From: Amoebidium appalachense
Lineage: Eukaryota; Ichthyosporea
Direction of reading: 5' to 3'
Assembly: GCA_963693365.1 (NCBI GenBank)
Contig: CAVNZM010000015.1
Coordinates: forward strand, 744,001 to 808,000
DNA: 64,000 nt
Below the pieces are notes generated by a model. The model was not told the DNA's origin. It worked only from the letters and a program-made list of their open reading frames with translations, and did not search any database. Both the position numbers and the translations under genes were made by a program. Numbering within the stretch: the first letter of the stretch is position 1; every line of letters begins with the position of its first letter. Shown here in pieces: positions 44,285 to 56,499 of this stretch.

Positions 44285-44745
44285 TTACCCTGGGACATTT
44301 AGTGCCGCGAACGGGGCATGTCCCTGGTAGAAGGTCGAGTATTTTCCTGCGGGAAACGCCCCAGACGACGGACGGCGGGGCTCGGCGTCCGCGATTGGCC
44401 CGGTCCGCCGGACCAGGGTACCCAGGGCTCGGAAATCCACGGCCCGCCTGGCGGCCACGGGGCCCACCAGGTAGCCGCACTCGTGCGGGGGGGTGGGGGG
44501 GGAGCCGGGGTAGACGGGGTTGGGGGCGGGGGGGCACGCCGGCAAAGCGCGTTGGGCGCCCGCGCGTGACCCTCCGCCAACCCCCGCGTGCCCTGGTCAC
44601 GGCCGGCTCGCGCCGCCCCCCTCCCCCTGCCTTCCCCACCCTCCCCCCACACCCAGGCCGGAGGAGGGTCGAGTTGCCGGCCCCCGTTCCCCACAGACGG
44701 GCGCGTTAGCCTCACTGTTTCCCCCCCTCTACATGTACGTGTCGG
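44285..44745. other. GC- and CpG-rich island of unknown origin
   Basis: A sharply bounded stretch rich in CG dinucleotides within A/T-rich surroundings. All frames are rather open because stops are rare at this GC content. The minus-strand frame includes VAARRAVDFRALGTLVRRTG, which I do not recognise. It could be a CpG-island promoter, a transferred fragment or part of a gene. Confidence 0.4.
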
Positions 44746-44797
44746 CACTCGTGGGAGCTAGGGGGGGTTTCGCCGGCCGGGAGCTAGGTGGGTGTTT

Positions 44798-45260
44798 CGG
44801 CCGGCGGTGCTTCGAACACACACACACGCTACAAGCACTCACTCACCCCTCACTCACACACACGCACACGATATTCGGCCGGCGGTGCTTCGAACACACA
44901 CACACACACAAGCACTCACACACACACACACACACACACGACACGCGCACACATGAACACACTCTGTGTGGCTGACACGCGCACACATGAACACACTCAC
45001 CTAGCACAGCAACACACTACAAGCACACTCCCTGCAACACACGAGCAAAAGCAAAACACTACAAGCACACTCCCTGCAACACACAAGCAAAACTGCGCGA
45101 ACACACTCACCTAGCCACACAGAGTAACACACTACTAGCCACACAGAGCAACACACTACAAGCACACTCCCTGCAACACACAAGCAAAAGCAAAACGCTA
45201 CAAGCACACTCCCTGCAACACACAAGCAAAAGCAAAAACATCCTGCAACACACACGCACA
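44798..45260 (+). repeat. CA-rich tandem repeats
   Basis: TTCGGCCGGCGGTGCTTCGA followed by a CA tract occurs twice (near 44798 and 44874). Then come repeated units of about 42 bp with CTACAAGCACACTCCCTGCA and AAGCAAAAGCAAAAC between about 45010 and 45250. Confidence 0.75.
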
Positions 45261-45337
45261 CACGCGCGCGCACCCACCCACCCACACACACACACACACA
45301 ACAAGGCCCACCCATGCACTCAGACGTCGTGTGCATG

Positions 45338-45368
<31 letters not shown>

Positions 45369-45779
45369 TGTGACCTGTTAGCTACCGTGGTAGAACCGGA
45401 AGTCAGTGCCATTGGGCGGTTTTATTCTCTTCTCTGCATGCCTCTCTCCCTCAGTATATCCGCCACAAAATCTAATCTCTCTAAATAAAAATAAGAAAAA
45501 CAAAATCTAAAAACTATCAACAAAGGAAAAAAAAAAAAAAAAAAAAAAAAAGAAAAAGAAAAAGAAATTAAAAAAGGAAAAAGAAGTTCTAAGCCTTCAA
45601 TGCTGCAGGGGTTACCGTAATTTCCACGAGCGTTCATTGCCCTAACGATCATAAGAGCTGTATACTATTATACTAGACAAAATACCGCACCACAATCCTT
45701 TTATCGGATGTGCATAATGCTGCAAACTGTTCCTACTATATATATCTCTTGTCATCAATAATACACTCGGCAATGTCCA

Positions 45780-45920
45780 GGGTTCATTCACTCCAAATCT
45801 CATGCTGGGGCAAAATCGGGTAATCGGCAAATCTCTGAGATTCCGATTGCCAATAAAAGGTGTTGGTGTGCTCAGGCCCTAAACTGGTAGCCGCCTTGGA
45901 ATGTCGTGCTGAGGGTGTGT
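45780..45920 (+). repeat. 3'-flank duplication, copy near gene B
   Basis: Diverged copy of 32281-32420, located downstream of gene B on the gene strand. Confidence 0.7.
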
Positions 45921-46477
45921 GGAATTTTAAGTGCATGTGTTAGTTTAAGTGCATGCAAGATACCCATGGTCGGACACGTGAGGTAGAAAAGCCCATAAGA
46001 CTGCTGCACATGCGTCAAAATCATACTTAACTAAGTCAGTCTGTAAGTGTATACCGTATGTTCATAGCTCAGGCTGGCGCCACAAAGTTATGAAGTAAAT
46101 TCTATTAAGTGCTGGATGCAAATGACAATGTACAAACACAAAACTGTCAGCCCAATGTGTATATAGGTGTTTGAGTAGCTACGAGTACATATACATGTTC
46201 TGTCAAAGCTGCGTGTGAGCGGGTGTGTGTGTGTCCAGGTGAGCAAACGATAAGAGAATCTAAGATTTGGGCTTTAGCGGAGCAGGGCAATAAAACAAAA
46301 AAAAGAAATACATCAAGGATTTCAGCACTAAATATCGTCATTCTATGCCTCTAACACGGGATCGAGAGATATGGGTGAGTGGGGGGAAGGGGGGGGATTG
46401 GATACAAACAGTAATTCAAACAGAATTGACATGGGGCAAGTGAGAATTGAGAAAGAGGGCCGTTCAATAGAGGGAAG

Positions 46478-46500
<23 letters not shown>

Positions 46501-46567
<67 letters not shown>
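46501..46567 (+). repeat. (GT)n microsatellite
   Basis: Uninterrupted GT units after a T homopolymer (46483-46500) and before a G homopolymer. Confidence 0.95.
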
Positions 46568-46572
<5 letters not shown>

Positions 46573-46778
46573 GTTTGGGGGGGGGGGGGGGGGGGGGGGG
46601 GAGGGGGGGGGGTGATGAAATAAGATTGTGTTATGGAGTACAAAGTACACGTTCATGACGGACAACACAACGGAGAGAGCATCACGGCAAAGCACACATA
46701 AAGAGTATGCATAATAAGCAGAGTCATCTTCAGCGGGGCCCAAGTCATCCGGGAGGCGGCGAGCGGGTGGGGCGGGGG

Positions 46779-46821
<43 letters not shown>

Positions 46822-46957
46822 TGGCGAGTTTTTATTGCACATGTGTCAACTTAGAAAACATGGGGTGGGGGGTGGGGGGTGGGGTGGGAGGGGGGTCGAC
46901 GGGAGTGGAAGGCAGAGAAGGGGGAGGGGTCAGGATGATGAGGTGGGCATTGTGTGC

Positions 46958-47016
<59 letters not shown>

Positions 47017-47112
47017 TGCGCGCGTGAGTGTGTCTGTGTGTGTGCGTGTGCGTGTTAAACGGGGGAGTGGGGATGGGAATGGGAAGAGGACAAGATAATC
47101 AAGTGGACATCG

Positions 47113-47196
<84 letters not shown>

Positions 47197-47263
47197 CACG
47201 CAAGCACGCACACCCGTGTGGGCGCATGCACACATGTGTAAGGGGAGCGCTGGGTGGGTGGGT

Positions 47264-47295
<32 letters not shown>

Positions 47296-47365
47296 ATACA
47301 ACATGGAAGGGTGGCGGGAGGAGGAGATGGTGGTCGTGGTGGGGGGGGGGGGGGGGGGGGGGGGG

Positions 47366-48242
47366 TTAGAAGACAAACTGCGCATAGGGCTGATAGATGC
47401 TTCTGTTTTTTTGCTCGGAATCGGCAAGAATGGTGATGGACCCAATCTTGCGCTTCATGCCGTAGAAGTGCTCAAACATGTTGGGGTGCAGCTGTGTGTG
47501 TGTGTGTGTGTGTGGGTGTGTGGGTGTGTGTGTGTGTGTGTGTGTTAGCGTGTGTGCACGTGTGCGTTCGTGTGTGTGTGTTCTGTGTGTGTATGTTCGT
47601 GTGGGTGTGTGTGTTGTGTGTGTTTGTGTGTGTGTGTGTGTGTGTGTTTGTGTGGGCGCGCGCCCGTGAGGGTGTTCATGTGTGCGTGTGTTTGTGCGTG
47701 TTTGATTGTGGGTAGGGTGAGTTAATGGATAAGTGTATTCCTTTTTGAGTGGACGTAGTGTGCTCAACTGTGTTGACCCATGTGTGTGTAAATGGGATAT
47801 ACAGGGTAAACTCGATGTTAGCATCTCATTTTCTAGCTAATTTTGTTGGACATTTTCTTTGTATCTTCACCGTTCCATGAACACAGGTCTGTATCTTACC
47901 CGTTCCATGAACACAGGTCTGCAACTTCAGATTCTCCCTTCAACCTATCCCAAAGTCTTTTGCAATTTTCAACAAGAGCATAACACCTGCTTTATAAAAC
48001 ATCGTTTACACACGGTTGAAGAAGTTTTTATGAGAGAAAACAGAGAAAGCAGAACAGCAGAAGAATAAAAAACACACACAAAAAAAAATGAGAGTGGGAG
48101 CATGAGGTAGATGGGGATGGTTTACGTTTAGAACGGCAGACACGATGTTGCGAGATCTGACCGGATTCTCGATCAGAGGAATCTCATTCTGGTGGGCGTC
48201 AAAAATGGGAACCTTTCGGCGGACAAGTCCCTCTGCAGCGTA

Positions 48243-48322
<80 letters not shown>

Positions 48323-48341
48323 TGTGTGTGTATGAGGGGGG

Positions 48342-48397
<56 letters not shown>

Positions 48398-48419
48398 CAG
48401 AGAGAGAGAGGGAGGGAGG

Positions 48420-48464
<45 letters not shown>

Positions 48465-48548
48465 TGTGTGTGTGTGTGTGTGTGTTTTGGGAGAGGGGGG
48501 GGGGGGGGGAGGGGAGGGAGGGACACGGGGTGAGAGGGGAGGGAGGGT

Positions 48549-48583
<35 letters not shown>

Positions 48584-49488
48584 GGTAGTGCGTCCGCGTA
48601 TGTGCGCGAGCATAAGTCAATGGCCGGCCAAGTATATGTATATGTGCTTGCATGCAAAACGTTGTTTGGGATGGGCGGGATCATGTTTGCATGTGACTGA
48701 AGTTGTTGGTGTATGTTACGTGTGTGTAGACTAAATCCCTCCCCGCATCCGCACCCATGTTTTGCATAATGCACGCGCGTGTTTCTGTGTCTATGTATGT
48801 GTGTGTCGTAAGAATGTATGAGTTTGAGCATTCTGTTTTTTCGTAGAGGGTGGGGGAAGGAAAAGAGTTCGAGGGAAGAGAGGGTGGCTGGAGCAGGTGG
48901 GAATAGCCCAAGACGATCGGAAGCTCGGAAGCAAAAGACTCTCAAAGAGCACATTCCACCACATATGATCAGAGCCTCACACTAGCATGTCCAAATATGG
49001 AGAAGAAATTAGAGCCTCACACTAGCATGTCCAAATATGGAGAAGAAATTAATCCGTAACTGATGTATGTTTGTCATTGTGTGTATTTGATGGTTTTGAG
49101 AAGGCACACGTATGTGAGCACATGGTGTACCTGCAGCCATAAATGTCACGTGACCCGTCTATTTTTACCTTCTGGTCCCATTCGCAGTCGAACTGGGTGA
49201 CCTCCTTCTTTGCGCGGAAGAACATGCGCTGCCCGGCCATCACATAGTCCGTACCCTCAACATCGTTGCCTGATTTGGTAACCGGTTTAGCCTTATAACG
49301 GTAATTGCTGCTCATAGCAATTGCAAATACATGGAAGTTACGGAAAGGAGAGAGATCAAGCCAGAGAACCGGAGGAGAGGTGGGAGGGGGGGAAGACATG
49401 ATGCGGAACATGGTACGAAGTACAACTACACGATGTGTGCAGGGCATATGCAAAGGCCAACATTCAAGGGGGGGGGGGGGGGGGGGGG

Positions 49489-49561
<73 letters not shown>

Positions 49562-49651
49562 GTAAGGTGGCGGTGGCGTGCGTGTGTGCGTGGGTTGGGG
49601 GGAAGGGGGGGGGGGGGGGGGGGGGGTGTGTGTGTGTGTGTGTGTGTGTTT

Positions 49652-49698
<47 letters not shown>

Positions 49699-51119
49699 TC
49701 CCACCTGTCTCATCTCTCTTGCGCCTCACCGATGAGCTCATGCTGCTGCAGATCATGGCACGGATAAGGCTGATGTCCTTCTTGGGCCCACTCTGCGTGC
49801 ATACAGTGAGTACGTGCACACAGTGAGTACGTGCACACAGTGAGTACGTGCACACAGTGAGTACATGCACACAGTGGGTACGTGCACACAGCGAGTACGT
49901 GCACACAGTGAGTACCTGCACACAGTGGGTACGTGCACACAGTGAGTACGTGCACACAGTGAGTACAGCTTCCGTCAGCTGTAGGCCTCGGTTTCAGGAC
50001 GGCAACGTGCACACAAAGAATACGTGCACACAGTGACTACGTGCACATAGTGGTTACGTGCACACAGTAAGTGCACACAGTGGGCACGTGCACACAGTGG
50101 ACGTGCACACAGTGGGCACGTGCACACAGTGGGCACGTGCACACAGTGGGTACGTGCACGCAGTGGGTACGTGCACACAGTGGGTACGTGCACACAGTGA
50201 GTACGTGCACACAGTGGGTACTTGAACACAGTCAGTACGTGCACACAGCGAGTGCATTCACACAGCGAGTCACTGTGAGTACGCGCACACGGTGGGTGCA
50301 TGCACAAAGTTGTGAGTACGTGCACACAGTTCGTGCATGCACGCATTGGGTACGTGCACACAACGGGTACGTGCACTTCACACAGCGAGTACGTGCACAC
50401 AGTGGGTACGTGCACACAGTGAGTTCATGTGCGCAGTGAGTAGATGCACACAGCTGGTACATGTATATCATGGGCACGTGCACATAGGCAATTACATGCA
50501 CACAACGAGTGCGTGCACACTGAGTAGATGCACACATTGAGTACGTGCACACAGTGACCAAATGCATGGAGAGAACATGCACACCGCAAGTGCACAGACA
50601 CAGTGCAGTTTATGCATAACGTGAGTGTGAGCGCAATGATGAATGTATAAGATCTTCAAAAGGCAGGGCTGTGTAAGGAAAGCAAAAGGGTAGGAAGAAG
50701 GCCTGGGATGCACGCACCGGGGACCCCCCCCCCCCCCCCCCCCTTTCCCCCCCCCCTCCAAATCCCGGTGGAAAACAAAGGAAAAGAGTAATCGGGAGCT
50801 TATCCATCCAACCCCCACCCAACCAAACACACGTGTGCGCACACACACTTCCGTACAAGAGCACAATAAATGTTACTCTCCCCACTACCTTCCGAAAAGT
50901 TTCAAATTGAGGGAGAGGTGCAACTGATGTCAGAATGATAAAACGTAGGAGACATTACATGTGGTATGTGAGGGATTATGTGTGGTATATGAAATAGGGA
51001 TGCGGGTAGAGATGCAGGTGGTATATGAAATAGGGATGCGGGTAGAGATGCAGGTGGTGGTGTTTGGGGCGCGGGGGGAGGGGGGGGGGGGGGGAGGGGG
51101 AGAAGGTAATGGCACTCGT

Positions 51120-51184
<65 letters not shown>

Positions 51185-51211
51185 CGCGCGTATGTGTAAA
51201 GAGGTGAGGGT

Positions 51212-51242
<31 letters not shown>

Positions 51243-53307
51243 GGGGGGGTGGGAGTAGGGGGTAATATACCATGTACTTTGCCTTGATCTTTGCGTAGGT
51301 GTCGAGGTTGTCGGCAATGTGCTCGCTCAGTTTGTCGTCAATGGTACTCAGCCACTTGCAGTAGCTGTATAAATTTTAAAGTTGAAACACACGAGCCACT
51401 TGCAGTGCTGCATAAGATTTAAAACTAAAACACACGAATCACTTGCAGTAGCTGCGCAAATTTATAAGTAAGAACCTATGAACTACTTGTAGTAGCTGCA
51501 TAAGATTGAAAGTTAAACCACACGAGTCACTTGCAGTAGCTGCATAAGATTTAAAGTTAAAATACATGAGCTACTTGCAGTATCTGCATAAAATTTAAAG
51601 TTAAAAATACACGAGCCACTTGCAGTAGCTGCATAAATTTAGAAGTAAAATAACCTATGAACCACTGGCACCTTAGCTGCATAAGTTATAACCCTGACCA
51701 CTTCGATCAACCAATGTGTATGGGTGCATCGGCAGCAACATTCCAATGAACCATCTTCTTATTTTCATATCTTCTTTCCCTCCCTCCTTCCCCCCCCCCC
51801 CCCCCCCCCAAGGGGGTTTCAGATCATACATGTTACACACACACACAACACACACAACACGCACGCACACACACACACACACACACACAACCTCCCACCC
51901 ACCCCCCATCACCTCACCCCCCACCCCCCACCCACCGTCCCACCCACCCCTGCTTACCCACCCACCCCCTCACCCACCCACACCCACACATACCAGCACA
52001 GCCCCCCCCCACCACCCCCCACCTCCCCCCCCATCACCACCACCACCAACCCACACCCCCACCCCTACACCCACCCCCACCCCCACCCCCACCCCCCAGC
52101 CCGACCCCCATCCCCCTTCCCCCCCCCCTCCCCCCCCCACCCCCAAACCCCCCCCCCCCCTCCCCACACACACACACACACCGACCCCCCCATCCACCCA
52201 CCCACTCTCCCACCCACACCCACACCCACACATACACTCACACAGCACAATTTGCTCCAAAGGGAAACGGGGAAGGGGAAGCAGGAGAAAGTGCTAGGGC
52301 TGAGGAAGAAGGGAAGAGGGAAGAGTGGACGAGGGGGTAAACAAACCCCCCCCGGGGGGGGGGGGGGGGGGGGGAGGGGAGAAGGGGGGAGGGGGGAGAG
52401 AGGGAGGGGGGGACGGATGGGGAAGGGGGGGGGGGGGGGGGGGGGGTCTTACTCGACAAAGTCTTGGTTTATCGATTCACCACTGTGGCGGTTATTCATA
52501 ATGAGGCCCAGCTCCTGTAATGAGGGGATTTATGCATGTTAATGTCATGTTATCAGCAAGAAAAAAGAAGAGGGAAATAATGAGAAAATCACCCATGTAG
52601 GTGGACACATGCCTACGACAATACATGATGTGTTCCATGAACACTAATGTACGGGAACCCCCACAGATCCGCAAACGATGAAGGAATTTTTTTTTTCTAT
52701 ATGAATTTTATTTCGATCGGGGCATCAGGCAGGGCTACAAATGGATATATAGTACAGTTGCTAAAGAGACAACGAGAAAAAATCTTGCAGTAGCATAAAT
52801 TTTTTGGGCGTCTGGAGTATGCAATGGAGTTGTGGTATACATCTGGCCGACACGTAACCATATTGCTTGATCTGAACGACAATACATGTCCCATCCTTCT
52901 TTGAATGTTGCCATCTTGTCCTTTACAGCATCCAATGCCTCTCTGCCACAAGTGGTTAATAGTAGCGGCATTATTCCACAGTAGCTGCTAAATCCATTCT
53001 TTTGTTAATAATATTCTTCAACAAAAAAAAAAGGGGGGTGGGGAGGGGGGGGAGAGGGGGGGGGGGGGGGGGGGGGGGGGGGGTGATGAGGGGTTGGTTG
53101 GAAAAGGGTAAGGAAGGGAGCAGGAGGGGGAGAGGAGGAGGAAGTGGTGGAGAGGAGGGAGAGGGGTGTTGTGCATACGTAGTTTGCGTCTGTCGGGTTC
53201 TCTCTGATCTGGTTGCTGTTGTAGATCTTCTCCCCAAGATTGCCCTTGTAGCCTAGAGAGCAGAGGACGCATCAAGAAACCACCACGAGAGAGGGGGGGG
53301 GGAAGAA

Positions 53308-53350
<43 letters not shown>

Positions 53351-53437
53351 GGGATAGTCGAGCTTTAAACTATCAGATGACCAACCAAAACCCCCAGAAA
53401 TGTTGTATAGACTTGGCAGACATTATCCCCCCCCCCC

Positions 53438-53471
<34 letters not shown>

Positions 53472-53709
53472 CCGCCTCTCCACCTTCACACACAAAAGCA
53501 AAAGAGCACACGATGGTGCGTTCACACTTGCCCGATTTGTGAAACACATCAACCACCTCCTCTTACAGTGTTGACACATCATAAACACACCACCCGCCCA
53601 CACCAATAACCTCTGTGTATTCTATTCTCTATCCGCTAACCCCCCCCCCCCTCCCCCCTCCCCCCTCCCCCCCCCACCCCCTCCCTTTTTCTTTCTAAAC
53701 GAAATCCCG

Positions 53710-53745
<36 letters not shown>

Positions 53746-54116
53746 CACCTATTGCACCCATGCACGCACCCATCTTTGCGTAGTAGACGACAGCCCAGGG
53801 AGTCACGTGATCAAGGCCGACCGGCAGCAGTTCGTTGCGGTGGCGCATCTCCGGGCACGGGTTGTTGCGGAAGTCCTTGCCCACCTGGGAAATAACGGAA
53901 ATCAGAATCAAAAACACCGGAATAACTCTCATGTCCCTACAATAACTGTGAACTGCATGTACCCTTGAAACCTTTGCGTTTGGGAGGGGGGGGCAGGAGA
54001 GAGGGCAGGAGAGAGGGAGACAGAGAAGGTTAAATTTTCACCAGCAAGGCGGAGGGAAGGGGGGGGGGGGGGGGGGGGGGGAGCAGGCTGTGGAGAGTGG
54101 CGGGGCCGTGGAGGGA

Positions 54117-54160
<44 letters not shown>

Positions 54161-54312
54161 CGGGATGTGGTACGTAGGCCAAAGCAAAAAGACAACCAAC
54201 CAAAAAAAAAAAAACATTGCCATTTGATCTGGAATTATCTTTGATAGGGTGATATTTCTGTAAACCCGATTACGATCTCTGCATCTCTGCGAGTGGCATG
54301 GGAGGGAGAGAA

Positions 54313-54347
<35 letters not shown>

Positions 54348-55295
54348 CGTGTGTGTGTGTGTGGGAGGGGGGGTGGGGGAGGTGGAGAGAGAGGGGGTGG
54401 GGGTAGGGGGGAGCCGGGGGGTTCTATACTGTGAAGGTGATGTCTGCGGGGTCAAAGTTGAGGTAGGCAGCGGGGGTTTTTCGGAAAACCTCCATGCCCT
54501 CCTCCACCAACTCCTGCACAGTCGGCGCAGCATCCTCGTCTGGGGGGAGGGGGGGGAGGGGGGGGGGGGGGGGGGGGGGGGGAAATGGGTTGGAGATGAG
54601 AGAGATTGGAAGAGAAACCGAGAGTTTTAGGGAGCGACGTGGGGGAGGGGGGCCGGAGGGAGGGGGAGGGGGGAGGGAGGGGCGGAAGAGGGGGGAGAAG
54701 GGGCAGAGCACTAAGGAAAAAAATAACTAAAGAGGTTGGTGATAGGAAAGGTATGAACGAGGGAGAGAAGAATATGGGAGTGACGCTTTACAGATGTAAG
54801 GAAGCATCGGGTCACAAAATGCTAGGATAGTACAGGCAGAACCCGAAACAGGTTCAAGGCCCACAGTTGTGTGAGGGGTAGGCCCTTCGGTGTTGGGGGA
54901 TGGGCGGGGGGAGGGAGAGGGGGGGGGGGGGGGGGGGGAGGGGGGGAAAGGGGTAGAGATTCTAATTTTCAAGTTACAGGTGGTGAACAAAGGCTGTTAT
55001 GATGAGGTATACAACGTTTGTTAAGGCACATCGTGGATGTTTGTCCTTGCCTATACCAATGCCTCCGCTGTTTCCGAATATTAATACTGCGCATGTCTCC
55101 TCCCTCCCATACAGGTGGCGAAAGCCAAAAAAAAAAACTCAACCCAAATTGGTGCAAAAATTTGGACCGGCCAGGTTGCAGGGCAGGTAGAAGAATGACG
55201 ACCAAACAGAAAGAAGGAATATGTGTGTGAAGGAGGGCAATGGATGTGTGCATGTGTTTGGGGATGGGGGGGGGGAGAGGGGGAGGTGTGTGTAT

Positions 55296-55326
<31 letters not shown>

Positions 55327-56004
55327 GGGGGGGGAGGGGGTTGGGGGTGCGTGTGTGTGTGTGTGGGTAGATGGGAGAGGGGGAGATTAAATGTGGATGT
55401 TTTTGTTTCCTTTCCTTTTTCTAGTTTTCTTTTTTTCTTATTTCTTTTTTTCTTTTTCTTTTGGGGGGGGGAGGAATGGGGGAGGGGAGGGAGGGGGGGA
55501 AGACGTAGGAACGGTTATGAAAAAACAGCATACCTGAAGAAGTCTCGACAGAAGCGCGCACGGCTGTCGAGTGCAGGGCACGCACAGCAGGGAAGGTGGC
55601 CGCTGTGGTGAAGGACGTGAGAAAATGCCGTTTAGTTCTTCACATCAGCCAATTCACCTTGCAGTTCATCTCGTGTCAATGATGGAAAATTGAAAGACCG
55701 TCGGACGACTCTAGTTTTCCGTAAGTTCCTTTGGTACACTCAAGCAGTATTCATAAGCATGTCGCAGTTGCGTGCGTGAGTGTGAGAATTTTTGTGTGTT
55801 TTTGTGTGAGTGAGAAGGAGTTTGTGTGTGTGTGTGTGTGTGTAGGGGGGGGCGGCGAGGGGGAGGGGGGTGAAGGGGGGAGAGGGAAGCGGGGAGGGGA
55901 GGGGAAGGGGGTGGAGGGGGGGGGGGGGGGGGGGGGGAGGGGGGGAAACCTGGAAGGCAAAACTTACTGAGGCCTGAGAGGCGAGCAGCGCTGCGTGCGA
56001 GCAT
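47366..56004 (-). CDS. Gene B: 11-exon tandem paralogue of gene C
   Basis: Exons: 56004-55968, 55602-55534, 54539-54430, 53884-53770, 53252-53179, 52514-52453, 51364-51271, 49792-49705, 49269-49169, 48245-48126, 47491-47366. Lengths 37, 69, 110, 115, 74, 62, 94, 88, 101, 120 match gene C exactly; only the last exon differs (126 versus 117). All introns are GT...AG, and the frame gives 331 residues ending AQFVF. The protein is highly similar to C; visible differences include PVGLDHV for PFGLSHV in exon 4, a Cys in exon 8 (RAMICSSM), and a more divergent last exon. The basic patch is VRRKRD. The presequence-like N-terminus is kept ([17 protein letters not shown]). Function unknown; see gene C. 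Confidence 0.82.
48247..48318 (+). repeat. (GT)n abutting exon 10 acceptor of gene B
   Basis: In gene sense a CA tract ends in the CACAG acceptor of exon 10 (exon start 48245). Further upstream in the intron lies an interrupted (GA)n at 48345-48464. Confidence 0.95.
49491..49560 (+). repeat. (GA)n microsatellite in intron 8 of gene B
   Basis: About 35 GA units preceded by a G homopolymer (49469-49490) and followed by GT and T/G homopolymers up to the exon 8 donor. Confidence 0.95.
49794..50610 (+). repeat. GTGCACACAGTGAGTAC minisatellite abutting exon 8 of gene B
   Basis: The same unit as at 36361-36880, in a longer array. Its first unit provides the acceptor of exon 8 (exon start 49792). 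An unrelated 50-bp stretch near 49960-50010 breaks it. Confidence 0.85.
51346..51680 (+). repeat. Minisatellite made of exon 7 acceptor units, gene B
   Basis: About eight units of 43-46 bp, each with CACTTGCAGTAGCTGCATAA or a variant. The first is the real acceptor of exon 7 (exon start 51364); the others repeat acceptor plus first codons within the intron. Confidence 0.85.
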
Positions 56005-56435
56005 TTTCCTGAAGTGGCGAATTTTCTCACTACTGGAGAGCTAGCTAGGAAAATGAAAAACGAGAAACAGGGAAGGGAGTTCTAGCTGATAACATTAACG
56101 CGATACATGACGTTTAGCTACATGACGTACCGTTTTTTTTGAGTGGTAGTATTGGGTGAATCTCCCAACACTATAGGTTTGGGCTGTGACATTTCATGGA
56201 ATTAAGCAAGACTTTTACCGGAAACAAAGAATATACATAGATCACAGCTAATTATTAATTCTGTAAAAGTAATCAAATGAAGCACGTATTTGAAAACTAC
56301 AGAGAAATTTGATATAAAACGCGCTATGTATGCATATCTGTTGAGAGAGCTAATCACTAAACACTAAAAACTCAAGCCTTATCCCGGAATCCGCCCCATT
56401 TTGATTCTTGGGAGCCTCATGAGGTCTGACAGTAA

Positions 56436-56477
56436 CCAATCGATTGTATTGAGTTTGGCGGGCTTGATTCCTATTGG
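56436..56477 (-). promoter_or_regulatory. CCAAT / E2F-like / inverted CCAAT module upstream of gene B
   Basis: CCAAT 56436-56440, TTTGGCGGG 56454-56462, ATTGG 56473-56477. Box spacing is identical to the gene C module. It is 432-473 bases upstream of the gene B ATG; the extra distance compared with gene C is A/T-rich and unrelated. Confidence 0.6.
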
Positions 56478-56499
56478 TGGGATTCATTGTCAACAAACC

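Larger units (their letters stand above)
41873..47365. other. Intergenic region between genes C and B
   Basis: Contains a CT-rich block with two C runs (about 42060-42415), an A/T-rich unique stretch (42430-44280) with no supported gene, a GC-rich island (44285-44745), a CA-rich minisatellite (44798-45260), an A homopolymer (45526-45551), the 3'-flank duplication (45780-45920), and T, GT and G tracts at 46483-46612, 46771-46820, 46966-47014 and 47116-47193. Confidence 0.5.

Noticed and set aside
44285-44745. GC-rich island as rRNA spacer or rRNA fragment
   Set aside because: I found no conserved rRNA core words in it; it is kept only as an unexplained island.
49794-50610. Regularly spaced repeats at 36.4, 49.8 and 15.6 kb that could be taken for CRISPR arrays
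   Set aside because: The units are contiguous minisatellites without unique spacers, in a eukaryotic, intron-bearing context and without cas genes.
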